The notes beneath the pieces were generated by a model. That model was not told where the DNA came from. It was given only the letters and a program-made list of their open reading frames with translations, and searched no databases. The position numbers and the translations under genes were made by a program. Shown here piece after piece: positions 1 through 5,994 of a stretch of 6,304 nucleotides of DNA. The stretch comes from Tannerella sp. (lineage in GTDB: Bacteria > Bacteroidota > Bacteroidia > Bacteroidales > Tannerellaceae): the NCBI GenBank assembly GCA_031260095.1, contig JAIRKN010000014.1:1-6304 (forward strand), given 5' to 3'. Position 1 is the first letter of the stretch; every line of letters begins with the position of its first letter.

Positions 1-74
1 CTCGGAATTTGCGTAAGTTCGTAAAAATATCCCCACACCGGCTGAGGAGTAAGTGTCCTGATTTCTGTTGCCAT
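1..74 (-). CDS. pepD: Aminoacyl-histidine dipeptidase (PepD), N-terminal fragment cut by the contig edge
   Basis: Reading the minus strand from an ATG at 74-72 gives 24 codons before the edge, including QPVWGYFYELTQIP, with the 25th codon cut after AG (Arg or Ser). This matches the conserved N-terminus of bacterial PepD/PepV-like M20 peptidases (x-PQ-x-VW-x-x-F-x-x-LTQIPR). The family consists of cytosolic zinc aminopeptidases of about 480-490 residues that hydrolyse Xaa-His dipeptides, so about 95% of the gene, including all metal ligands, lies outside the window. There is no Shine-Dalgarno sequence; the bases before the ATG are A-rich (ACAGAAAATC), which is normal in Bacteroidetes. The gene points the same way as the membrane protein at 444-1445 but is separated by 369 nt carrying repeats, so it probably has its own promoter. 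The assignment rests only on the N-terminal motif. Confidence 0.72.
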   Translation of the reverse strand, partial: MATEIRTLTPQPVWGYFYELTQIP

Positions 75-111
75 GATTTTCTGTTTTTAAAAGCTCAACA
101 TATTTTTTTAA

Positions 112-231
112 AGGTCAAAGTTAATCATTTTATTTAAATTATACTGTACCTGGCATAACTTTGTCAAAGTCACTCCGGATATTGCTTCAGGCTACGCCTT
201 TGCCTTTATGACAGAAGCGCGCACCGCGTAA
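112..231 (+). pseudogene. Possible eroded transposase C-terminus (weak)
   Basis: One plus frame is open from just after a TAA at 109-111 to a TAA at 229-231. It contains YCTWHNFVKVTPDIASGYA and then a short tail ending MTEARTA. The pattern of aromatic residues and HNF followed by VTP-x-x-A-x-G resembles the tail of some DDE transposases, where H-N-F-x-(K/R) and (V)TPAxAAG-type strings occur. Base composition also changes from AT-rich before about 145 to mixed afterwards. There is no start codon at the front, no upstream homology and no inverted repeat that I can see. The stretch overlaps the proposed pepD promoter on the other strand. It may be chance. Confidence 0.2.
116..123 (-). promoter_or_regulatory. 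Possible -7 element of the pepD promoter
   Basis: The minus strand reads TAACTTTG, a full match to the Bacteroidetes -7 consensus TAnnTTTG. Transcription would start near 109 and leave a leader of about 35 nt before the pepD ATG at 74. I see no clear TTTG -33 box at the usual distance, so this is a half-supported promoter. Confidence 0.35.
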
Positions 232-300
232 TGACACGCGCCTACCCTGCAATTGTGAACCTGCTCCTTGCCTTTATCATGATGATACCTGCTTTGCCAC

Positions 301-461
301 AACCTGCAGGAGAAAAAAACATAGTGTCATTTTTCATTTGCAACCTGTGGAAGAAAAAATTTACTATGTGTTTTTTTTTCGAACCTCGGAGAGAAAAATT
401 CACAGTGAGGTTTTTCCGCCCGAACTTCGGAGGGGGTATTTATCTACTCCGACTTTTTCTC
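301..461. repeat. Imperfect ~41-bp tandem repeats with internal inverted-repeat arms
   Basis: Units start at 301, 342, 382 and 423 (spacings 41, 40 and 41). Each begins AACCT or AACTT, followed after one to three bases by GGA and then a purine run. The first three carry the same arms: GAAAAA at 312-317 with TTTTTC at 330-335; GAAAAAA at 353-359 with TTTTTTC at 374-380; GAAAAA at 393-398 with TTTTTC at 411-416. The cores between the arms differ but are partly self-complementary, for example TCAC-A-GTGA at 400-408. The fourth unit loses the A/T arms and has TCGGAG (427-432) pairing with CTCCGA (447-452), overlapping the end of the neighbouring membrane-protein gene. A further AACCTGC at 258 is in phase (43 nt) but shares little else. 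The array lies at the 3' end of the 444-1445 gene and upstream of pepD. It is not a CRISPR: units are contiguous and carry no unique spacers. Confidence 0.6.
390..419 (-). terminator. Possible terminator of the flippase-like gene (one repeat hairpin)
   Basis: On the minus strand, about 25 nt past the stop codon at 446-444, a GAAAAA/TTTTTC stem with an inner TCA/TGA pairing ends in a T-rich strand (ATTTTTCTC). The A/T-rich arms make it symmetrical, so it could act on either strand. There is no GC-rich stem, which weakens the call. Confidence 0.3.
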
Positions 462-1445
462 TTTGTTGGCAACAGGCAACGCTATGATACCAACCAGACC
501 GGTCAGGATCACCCATACGGTTTGTATGGCAAATACCACCATGGCAAAGGCTCCGGCATCAGACTTATCCGCTCCGAAGGCCACCAATGTGGATATAACC
601 ATAAAATGCCAGACGCCGATTCCACCCTGAACGGGTACAGCTATTCCTATGCTACTCATGGCAAATGCGATCAGACCAATACGGATGCCCAGATCTTTTG
701 TGAAATCAAAGGCGAAAAACGTAATGTAAAAATACAGAAAGTAACCGGTCCAGATCAGTGCGGTCTGTATAACGAAACGTATCTTATGCTCTATCTTCCA
801 CAGGCTCTTGAATCCTTCCCATATATTGCGGAACATCTCCGTTATTTTCTTTACTATGGACAAATGCTTCAACTTCACAAAAACAAACCAAAGTATCAAT
901 ACCGAAAGAATAATCCCGGCATAGGTCCAGACGGATGAAAGCAGGGTATAAAGCGTCTTGATGATAACCGGAGGATTTTCCGCAAAGAAATTCTGAAAAA
1001 AACTGATATTAAAAATGCACAGGCATAAGGTGAGCAATGCGACTACCAGCGTGTCCATGATGCGGTCGACAAACAATGTCCCTAATAATTTTGTGAAAGG
1101 AATCTTTTCATATTTCGACATAACACCGCATCGCCAGATTTCACCTACACGGGGAAACACCATGTTTATGGCATAATTGCCCCACACGGAAAACACGGCG
1201 TTCTTTCTCTTTACACGTTTACCTAAGGCGTCAATCAACATGCTCCACCTTAATCCGCGAACCGTATTAGCCGCCAGACCAAAAAACAGGGAGAAAAGGA
1301 TCATATCATAACGAACTCCTTTCTTTACCACCTGCATAATCTCGCCCAGATCCTGGTTACGATAAAGATACCATAACAAAATAACGCCTATCGCCAAAGG
1401 GAGTAATATCTGAATAGTCTTTCGGAAGATTTGTTTGAAATCCAT
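444..1445 (-). CDS. Lysylphosphatidylglycerol synthase TM region / UPF0104 family flippase-like membrane protein
   Basis: A 333-residue polytopic inner-membrane protein with about eight hydrophobic segments and a short charged C-terminus (NKEKKSE). Two family hallmarks of the LPG_synthase_TM/AglD-like group are visible: NMVFPRVGEIWR at residues 94-105 (family pattern N-x-x-x-P-R-x-G-E-x-x-R) and PVQGGIGVWH at about 271-280 (family pattern P-x-x-GG-x-G). In MprF the equivalent membrane part moves aminoacylated lipids. There is no C-terminal aminoacyl-transferase domain here, so lysyl-lipid synthesis is not expected; stand-alone members are thought to handle isoprenoid- or lipid-linked intermediates, and the substrate is unknown. 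The start is the ATG at 1445. A TTG two codons upstream would extend it to 1451, but ATG gives the expected short charged lead before the first helix. It is transcribed divergently from rsmA, and its stop overlaps the last repeat unit. Confidence 0.85.
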   Translation of the reverse strand: MDFKQIFRKTIQILLPLAIGVILLWYLYRNQDLGEIMQVVKKGVRYDMILFSLFFGLAANTVRGLRWSMLIDALGKRVKRKNAVFSVWGNYAINMVFPRVGEIWRCGVMSKYEKIPFTKLLGTLFVDRIMDTLVVALLTLCLCIFNISFFQNFFAENPPVIIKTLYTLLSSVWTYAGIILSVLILWFVFVKLKHLSIVKKITEMFRNIWEGFKSLWKIEHKIRFVIQTALIWTGYFLYFYITFFAFDFTKDLGIRIGLIAFAMSSIGIAVPVQGGIGVWHFMVISTLVAFGADKSDAGAFAMVVFAIQTVWVILTGLVGIIALPVANKEKKSE

Positions 1446-1513
1446 GTGCAACTTAATTTATTATTTATATCTTTGCGCCCACAAAGATAGTCATTTATTA
1501 TTAACTAAGCATA
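1445..1513. promoter_or_regulatory. Divergent promoter pair on a perfect 8-bp inverted repeat
   Basis: TATCTTTG at 1468-1475 and its exact complement CAAAGATA at 1482-1489, six bases apart, each match the Bacteroidetes -7 consensus TAnnTTTG, one per strand. Upstream boxes are 3/4 matches to TTTG: TGTG at 1445-1448 for the plus strand (19-bp spacer) and TATG on the minus strand at 1513-1510 (20-bp spacer). Predicted starts are near 1482 (plus, leader about 49 nt to rsmA) and near 1475 (minus, leader about 30 nt to the membrane protein). The two polymerase sites overlap, and the plus -33 box touches the start codon of the divergent gene, so occupancy should be mutually exclusive. The start points are inferred. 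Confidence 0.6.
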
Positions 1514-1530
1514 AAACAAATTGAAAACTG

Positions 1531-2316
1531 ATGACGATCATCCGCCCGAAAAAGTCTTTAGGGCAGCATTTCCTGAAAGACTCTGGAATTGCGCAGCGTA
1601 TAGCAGAAACGTTGTCCGCACATCGTGGCCTGCCGGTTTTGGAAGTAGGCCCCGGAACCGGTGTGCTTACCCGCTTTTTGATTGATGAAGGACATGACCT
1701 GTCTGTCGCGGAGATAGATTTGGATTCCGTAAAATACCTCGAACAATATTTCCCTGCACTTTCCGGACGTATTTATGTGGACGATTTTCTGAAAATGAAA
1801 CTGGAAGGGCTGTACAGTACAAAATTCTGCGTCATCGGCAACTATCCGTATTATATATCCAGTCAGATCTTTTTCAAGGTGCTCGATTACAGGGAGCAGG
1901 TCGTTTGCTGTTCGGGGATGATTCAAAAGGAAGTAGCCGAACGTCTGGCGGCGCCTCCGGGCAGCAGGAGATCCGGCATATTAAGTGCACTGATACATCC
2001 CTGGTATGATGTGGAATATCTTTTCACCGTCAGCGAAAAGGTATTCGATCCTCCTCCCAGAGTAAAAAGCGCGGTCATACGCATGACGAGGAATAACCGT
2101 ACCGGATTGGGTTGTGATGAAGCGCTGTATAAAAAGGTCGTCAAGACGTCGTTCAACCAGCGGCGGAAAACGTTGAGAAACTCGATGAAACCGCTGTTAG
2201 GAAAAGATTGCCCGTACTTTTCGTTATCTATCTTCGACAAAAGACCCGAACAGTTGACCGTCGAACAGTTTATCGAATTGACATTAATCACCGGTAAATA
2301 TTTGAAAGAAAGATGA
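1531..2316 (+). CDS. rsmA: 16S rRNA (adenine(1518)-N6/adenine(1519)-N6)-dimethyltransferase RsmA (KsgA)
   Basis: A 261-residue cytosolic methyltransferase that uses S-adenosylmethionine to dimethylate the two adjacent adenines in the helix 45 loop of 16S rRNA, a late step of 30S assembly. Signatures in order: KKSLGQHFLKD at residues 7-17, the substrate-side N-terminal motif; SAM-binding motif I VLEVGPGTG at 36-44; catalytic motif IV NYPY at 104-107, where Tyr replaces the more usual Leu/Phe at the second position and Tyr107 stacks on the target adenine; VFDPPPRVKSAVIR from 171; and the C-terminal FNQRRKTLRNSMK from 208. Length is normal (about 260-270). The ATG at 1531 is used because the family motif begins within ten residues. 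No Shine-Dalgarno sequence is present. The stop overlaps the next start (ATGA, 2313-2316), which implies translational coupling. Confidence 0.97.
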   Translation: MTIIRPKKSLGQHFLKDSGIAQRIAETLSAHRGLPVLEVGPGTGVLTRFLIDEGHDLSVAEIDLDSVKYLEQYFPALSGRIYVDDFLKMKLEGLYSTKFCVIGNYPYYISSQIFFKVLDYREQVVCCSGMIQKEVAERLAAPPGSRRSGILSALIHPWYDVEYLFTVSEKVFDPPPRVKSAVIRMTRNNRTGLGCDEALYKKVVKTSFNQRRKTLRNSMKPLLGKDCPYFSLSIFDKRPEQLTVEQFIELTLITGKYLKER

Positions 2317-4010
2317 ACTTTATTCAAATCATAAAACGAACGATTGTCAATACGAACAACTATGTATGGATTACATGGCTGTTTGCCATCCTGATATTAC
2401 CCAATATCGTGGTGATGTTCTTTTCCAGCGACCTGTCCGGTAATACGGCAAAGCAGTTGGAATATTTCATCTTTTCGTCACTCGTCCTCTTTGTCCCCGT
2501 ACTATTCCTCAAACTGCGGTGGTATTTCATCTTTGAAAGTATATTCATGCTATGCGCCCCGTTTGAAATAGGATATGTATGGCTCTTTAAATCTACGGTG
2601 ACAGACGGTTTTATTTCATCCATATTCAATACAAATATCGGTGAAGCAACCGAGTTGCTGATGACGATGAAATGGCAATGCCTTCTCCTGTTACTCATCT
2701 GGACAGGCTATTTCATCATTGTTTTCAAAAAGATAAAAAACAATTATTTATTTACCGGCAAATTCTCGGCCGTAGCCGGCCTCACCGTTTTATTGTTCAA
2801 TATTTCTATCTTCGGGAAAATCTACGCAACCGAATACAGATACAATAAATCGGAAATAAGGATAGATGATGTCGGGGAAGATTTTATAGACAACTATAAA
2901 AAAACCTATCCCTGTAACATTATCACGCTTTTGGCCAGTAAATACGACCGCCACGTGGCTTTAAAAAATATGTCCGAAAACGTCGCCTCCTTTTCCTACC
3001 GGGCTAAAAAAAGAAAGCCTCTTCACGGCCGCGAGATTTATGTCGTTATAATAGGCGAATCCGCCCGCTACGGTAATTTTTCAATCAACGGATACGAAAG
3101 GAAAACATCCCCGCGGCTGGAAGAAATAAACGGTTTGATAACTTGCAGCAATGTGTACGCCACGGCGAATGTTACGGAATTTGCCGTGCCGCTACTGCTA
3201 TCAAGAGCCACTCCGCTGAATTTTGAAAACGCCTACCGGGAAAAAACATTTGCCGACGCATTCCGTGAAGCCGGTTTCCACACCGGATGGATCACGAATC
3301 AATCCGGCGATTATCCCTATATTAAACGCATCGCAAAGGATATGGATCGGGCCTTTTTCCCTTCCGACGAATTTGAAAACCTGGAAAGTTATGACCATAA
3401 ACTGCTGCCCTATATCGACTCCCTGCTGGACGAAAACAGACAGAAAACCTTTCTCGTCGTACACACACTGGGCAGTCATTTCAGGTATAATTTCAGATAC
3501 CCCAAGCCTTTTGAGAAGTTCACTCCGGCATTGGAGGGGACAAACAATTGTTCCATTGCTTCCGACAAAAACAGGGAACTGTTTACCAATACCTACGATA
3601 ACACGATCCTGTACACAGATTACATGATCGCGGAAATAATCGACAAAGTCGCGTCTAAAGGAGCTGTCTCCGCCGTGTTATACATTTCCGACCATGCCGA
3701 AAATTTATATGATAACGAAACCGTCACCGTATTGCACGGCAGCAAAACACCTCCGCTGCCGGAAATCCATGTCCCGTTATTCATCTGGACCTCTCCCGCC
3801 TACCAAAACGCCTACCCCGGCAAACAACAGGCCCTGAAATCAAACAGAAACAAAAAAATAAGCGCCTCTAATATTTTTCATTCCATATTAGATATGGCAG
3901 ACGTCCATTACCCCGGCGAACTCCCGGAAAAAAGTATCGCCTCGGATGGATTTAAAGAAGACAGCATACGATATGTTTATACTGCAAACAAAGAAATCAT
4001 TCACTTTTAA
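2313..4010 (+). CDS. EptA-like phosphoethanolamine transferase (sulfatase-fold membrane enzyme)
   Basis: A 565-residue inner-membrane protein with five N-terminal helices (roughly 18-36, 50-66, 70-92, 121-139, 152-170) and a periplasmic alkaline-phosphatase/sulfatase-type domain from about 240. It has the residues expected of enzymes that move phosphoethanolamine from phosphatidylethanolamine to lipid A or other glycan phosphates. Glu249 in GESARYGNFSINGY and Asp460-His461 in SDHAEN are metal ligands, Thr288 in VTEFAVP is the nucleophile position, and His389 (GSH) and His475 (LHG) match family positions. EptA and MCR enzymes have cysteines flanking the nucleophile (four before and six after); here these are Thr284 and Leu294, so that disulfide is absent. 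Length fits the family (about 540-580). It is coupled to rsmA by a 4-nt overlap and lies 11 nt before mgtE. The acceptor is not readable from sequence: lipid A is likely, but core sugar or other glycans are possible. Confidence 0.88.
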   Translation: MNFIQIIKRTIVNTNNYVWITWLFAILILPNIVVMFFSSDLSGNTAKQLEYFIFSSLVLFVPVLFLKLRWYFIFESIFMLCAPFEIGYVWLFKSTVTDGFISSIFNTNIGEATELLMTMKWQCLLLLLIWTGYFIIVFKKIKNNYLFTGKFSAVAGLTVLLFNISIFGKIYATEYRYNKSEIRIDDVGEDFIDNYKKTYPCNIITLLASKYDRHVALKNMSENVASFSYRAKKRKPLHGREIYVVIIGESARYGNFSINGYERKTSPRLEEINGLITCSNVYATANVTEFAVPLLLSRATPLNFENAYREKTFADAFREAGFHTGWITNQSGDYPYIKRIAKDMDRAFFPSDEFENLESYDHKLLPYIDSLLDENRQKTFLVVHTLGSHFRYNFRYPKPFEKFTPALEGTNNCSIASDKNRELFTNTYDNTILYTDYMIAEIIDKVASKGAVSAVLYISDHAENLYDNETVTVLHGSKTPPLPEIHVPLFIWTSPAYQNAYPGKQQALKSNRNKKISASNIFHSILDMADVHYPGELPEKSIASDGFKEDSIRYVYTANKEIIHF

Positions 4011-4021
4011 TAGCCGGCATC

Positions 4022-5377
4022 ATGATTGAACTGACAAAAGAATATATAGATGATCTGAAGAAAGTCATCAACAGCAAGGACCAGAAAAAAGCATCGGAAA
4101 TACTCCGCCGGCTGCATCCCGCCGATATCGCCGAACTCTACAAGGAACTCACCCTCAAAGAAGCGATCTACCTCTATCTCCTTTTAGACGGAGATAAAGC
4201 GGCGGACGTACTGATGGAACTCGAAGACGACGAACGCCGCCAACTCCTCAAGGAACTGCCCAATAAGGTGATCGCCCAACGCTTTATCAACGAAATGGAT
4301 ACCGACGACGCCGTCGAACTGATGCGCGATATGGACGAAGAACGGCAGGAGGAAATCCTTTCACACATCGACGACGTCGAACAGGCCGGAGATATTATCG
4401 ACCTGCTCAAATACGACGAAGATACGGCCGGCGGATTGATGGGCACCGAAATGATTGTGGTAAACGAAAACTGGAGCATGCCGCAATGTATTGAGGAAAT
4501 GAGAACACAGGCCGAAGACGAAAATATGGACGAGATATATAATGTATATGTCGTCGATGACGACGAACGTCTGCGGGGTGTGCTGCCTCTGCAAAAACTG
4601 ATCACCAACCCGTCTGTCTCCAAAATAAAACACGTCATGCAGAAAGACCCGGTCTCGGTGCACGACAATGCCGATACGGAAGAGGTCGTGGAAGTGATCC
4701 TGAAATACGACCTCGTCTCCCTGCCCGTAACCGACAGCATCGGACGGTTGCTGGGTCATATCACGGTAGACGACGTAATGGATGAAATAAAAGAACACCA
4801 TGAACGCGACTACCAGTTGGCGTCGGGGATCTCGCAGGACGTAGAAACGTCGGACAACGTGCTGACGCAAACCGCCGCACGCCTGCCCTGGCTCCTCTTC
4901 GGAATGATCGGGGGACTGAGCAACTCCATGATTCTCGGAGGATATGAAAGCGGGTTTGCAGCAAACCCCAAAATGGCCCTCTTCATACCCCTCATCGGAG
5001 GCACCGGAGGGAACGTCGGCGTACAGTCGTCGGCCATCGTAGTGCAGGGACTGGCGAACAACAGTCTTAAACACAGTCAGATCTTCCGGCAGGTACTGAA
5101 AGAAACGGCCGTAGCCCTGATAAACGCCGCCATCATAAGTCTGATCGTTTTTATATACAACTATTTCACACTGGGCGACCACAATATTACTCTATCCGTA
5201 TCTGTCAGCCTGTTTGCCGTCGTCATGTTTGCCAGTACATTCGGCACACTGGTACCGATGATATTAGATAAACTCAAAATCAACCCCGCCATAGCCACCG
5301 GCCCTTTCATTTCCATCACCAATGATATCATCGGTATGTTAATCTACATGGCTACCGTAACCCTCCTGATCAGATAA
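4022..5377 (+). CDS. mgtE: Magnesium transporter MgtE (Mg2+-gated channel)
   Basis: A 451-residue inner-membrane Mg2+ channel of normal family length. Residues 1-128 form the acidic helical MgtE N domain (LHPADIAELYKEL near the start). Residues about 129-258 are the paired CBS domains, with YDEDTAGGLM opening the first, MQKDPVSVH at 206 opening the second, and HITVDDVMDEI closing it. In Thermus MgtE, these parts bind Mg2+ and close the pore when internal Mg2+ is high. The pore domain starts near Arg287 and has five helices. It contains the signature P-x-x-GGTGGNxGxQS at 323-336 and INPAIATGPFISITND, ending in Asp435, the position of the selectivity aspartate. The start ATG at 4022 is 11 nt after the upstream stop. 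It is the last gene of the rsmA unit. No Mg2+ riboswitch-like leader is visible, as the gap is too short, so control is probably by the shared promoter and by protein gating. Confidence 0.97.
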   Translation: MIELTKEYIDDLKKVINSKDQKKASEILRRLHPADIAELYKELTLKEAIYLYLLLDGDKAADVLMELEDDERRQLLKELPNKVIAQRFINEMDTDDAVELMRDMDEERQEEILSHIDDVEQAGDIIDLLKYDEDTAGGLMGTEMIVVNENWSMPQCIEEMRTQAEDENMDEIYNVYVVDDDERLRGVLPLQKLITNPSVSKIKHVMQKDPVSVHDNADTEEVVEVILKYDLVSLPVTDSIGRLLGHITVDDVMDEIKEHHERDYQLASGISQDVETSDNVLTQTAARLPWLLFGMIGGLSNSMILGGYESGFAANPKMALFIPLIGGTGGNVGVQSSAIVVQGLANNSLKHSQIFRQVLKETAVALINAAIISLIVFIYNYFTLGDHNITLSVSVSLFAVVMFASTFGTLVPMILDKLKINPAIATGPFISITNDIIGMLIYMATVTLLIR

Positions 5378-5451
5378 AAACCGGCGATCACATCTTTCAG
5401 ATTCACCCGCCGCGCCCTCGAACATAAGCGCCCACACCGTATCAACCGTAC

Positions 5452-5467
5452 AGCCGTTATGACGGTT
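5452..5467 (+). terminator. Weak hairpin downstream of mgtE
   Basis: AGCCGT (5452-5457) can pair with ACGGTT (5462-5467) around a TATG loop, with one G-T pair. An alternative uses AACCGT at 5444-5449 with the same right arm, so two mutually exclusive folds are possible. It lies 75 nt past the mgtE stop but has no T-run after it, so it is at best a poor intrinsic terminator. I see no better candidate between 5378 and 5600. Confidence 0.22.
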
Positions 5468-5515
5468 AGTCAAGTTTGATTGGATAGCTTACTTTTCCGG
5501 TTTCTGATTCGCATC

Positions 5516-5677
5516 ATGTACGTTTCCCACGCGCACGGGGTGCAGGCTGCGCAGCTGACCGGGGGCATCGGCTGTGTCCGCTTCGAGGCAACGGCCATGA
5601 TTGGGCGAAAAGAAAACGCCCCCGCCTGCGCAACGGCAGGCAGCAGCGTTTGTTATCCGAAACGGGACGTTGGTTAG
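5516..5677 (+). CDS. Doubtful small open frame (53 aa)
   Basis: From an ATG at 5516 the frame runs 53 codons to a TAG at 5675-5677; a TTG at 5480 would add 12 residues. The product starts MYVSHAHGVQAAQLTGGIG and has four cysteines but no domain I recognise. There is no clear promoter or ribosome-binding site, and the frame runs through two GC-rich hairpins (5603-5641), so RNA or DNA structure may explain the sequence better than coding. I list it because similar short frames are sometimes predicted in this order. I would not annotate it without conservation. Confidence 0.13.
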   Translation: MYVSHAHGVQAAQLTGGIGCVRFEATAMIGRKENAPACATAGSSVCYPKRDVG

Positions 5678-5690
5678 ATAGACATTCTAA
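5603..5690. other. Cluster of four small stem-loops
   Basis: Four consecutive inverted repeats: GGGCG 5603-5607 with CGCCC 5617-5621; GCCTGC 5624-5629 with GCAGGC 5636-5641; CGTTT 5647-5651 with AAACG 5660-5664; and TTAGA 5674-5678 with TCTAA 5686-5690. On the minus strand the second stem is followed within about ten bases by CGTTTTCTTTT, which looks like an intrinsic terminator. On the plus strand no T-run follows. The set could be a structured RNA, a terminator for minus-strand transcription from the AT-rich block, or chance in GC-rich DNA. Confidence 0.35.
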
Positions 5691-5698
5691 GTGATTTG

Positions 5699-5734
5699 CC
5701 CCCCACCCCACCCCCACGATTTGGGGATCCGGGG
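5699..5734. repeat. C-run/G-run block
   Basis: C6, C4 and C5 runs separated by single A bases (5699-5704, 5706-5709, 5711-5715) are followed by G4 runs at 5723-5726 and 5731-5734. The C runs can pair with the G runs around ACGATTT, or the minus strand can form a two-layer or bulged G-quadruplex from its three long G runs. Such homopolymer-rich stretches also collect sequencing errors, so exact run lengths should be read with care. Confidence 0.5.
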
Positions 5735-5973
5735 AGCGGCGGCTTTCCTTTACAGAACGGGCGGGATTTTGTCGATTCCGGAAAAAAAACAGGGCAAAGA
5801 TGCTTGATTTTACTAATTATTTGCTTATTTAGCTGTCATAATCACTCATATATTACCTAAAATCCGCAATCAAATAATTTGTTAGTTTCAGTAAAAATAC
5901 AGTAGCGGCACGGAGGATTTTTCGTGTCGATTTATATACGGGTTTTGCGTTATCTGCTGAATTTTGGGTGTCG

Positions 5974-5981
5974 CAAAGGTA
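5974..5981 (-). promoter_or_regulatory. Possible -7 element, minus strand
   Basis: The minus strand reads TACCTTTG, matching TAnnTTTG, followed by CGACAC. A TTTG at 5999-5996 is only 14 nt upstream, shorter than the usual 17-21. Transcription would run leftward into the AT-rich block, where no gene follows, so this is only a sequence match. It lies just past the stop codon of the transposase fragment. Confidence 0.22.
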
Positions 5982-5994
5982 CTGTCTTCGGTAC

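Larger units (their letters stand above)
5378..5994. other. 617-nt region without a convincing gene
   Basis: No reading frame here shows a recognisable domain, and I find no tRNA, rRNA, tmRNA or RNase P signature. It divides in two. The part from 5378 to about 5780 is relatively GC-rich, with several small dyads and a C/G-run block. The part from about 5785 to 5945 is AT-rich and holds short promoter-like words (for example CAAAGATG at 5805-5812, near-consensus on the minus strand). The abrupt composition change suggests material of mixed origin, or an intergenic segment flanking an old mobile-element insertion. Confidence 0.6.

Noticed and set aside
301..461. CRISPR array
   Set aside because: Units are imperfect, contiguous and contain no unique spacers between constant repeats; no cas genes are present.
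231..938. Long plus-strand open frame (235 codons)
   Set aside because: More than two thirds lies antisense to the well-supported flippase-like gene, and the rest runs through the A/T tandem repeats; the predicted protein is low-complexity and has no recognisable domain.
1446..1451. TTG start two codons upstream for the flippase-like protein
   Set aside because: An ATG follows immediately in frame, and TTG is rarely used in Bacteroidetes; the two extra residues add nothing conserved.
1558..2698. Minus-strand open frames opposite rsmA and the start of the transferase gene
   Set aside because: rsmA and the transferase are certain in the plus frames; the antisense products show no family features.
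3223..3627. Second plus frame inside the transferase gene
   Set aside because: It is out of frame with the catalytic domain, and the frame coding conserved residues Thr288, His389 and Asp460 is continuous.
4174..5182. Several minus-strand open frames opposite mgtE
   Set aside because: They are antisense shadows of a strongly conserved coding sequence; products are Ser/Arg-rich or lack motifs, and no promoter reads into them.
5514..5717. Minus-strand open frame in the gene-free region
   Set aside because: Arg/Pro-rich product caused by GC-rich DNA and the C-run block; no start signal and no domain.
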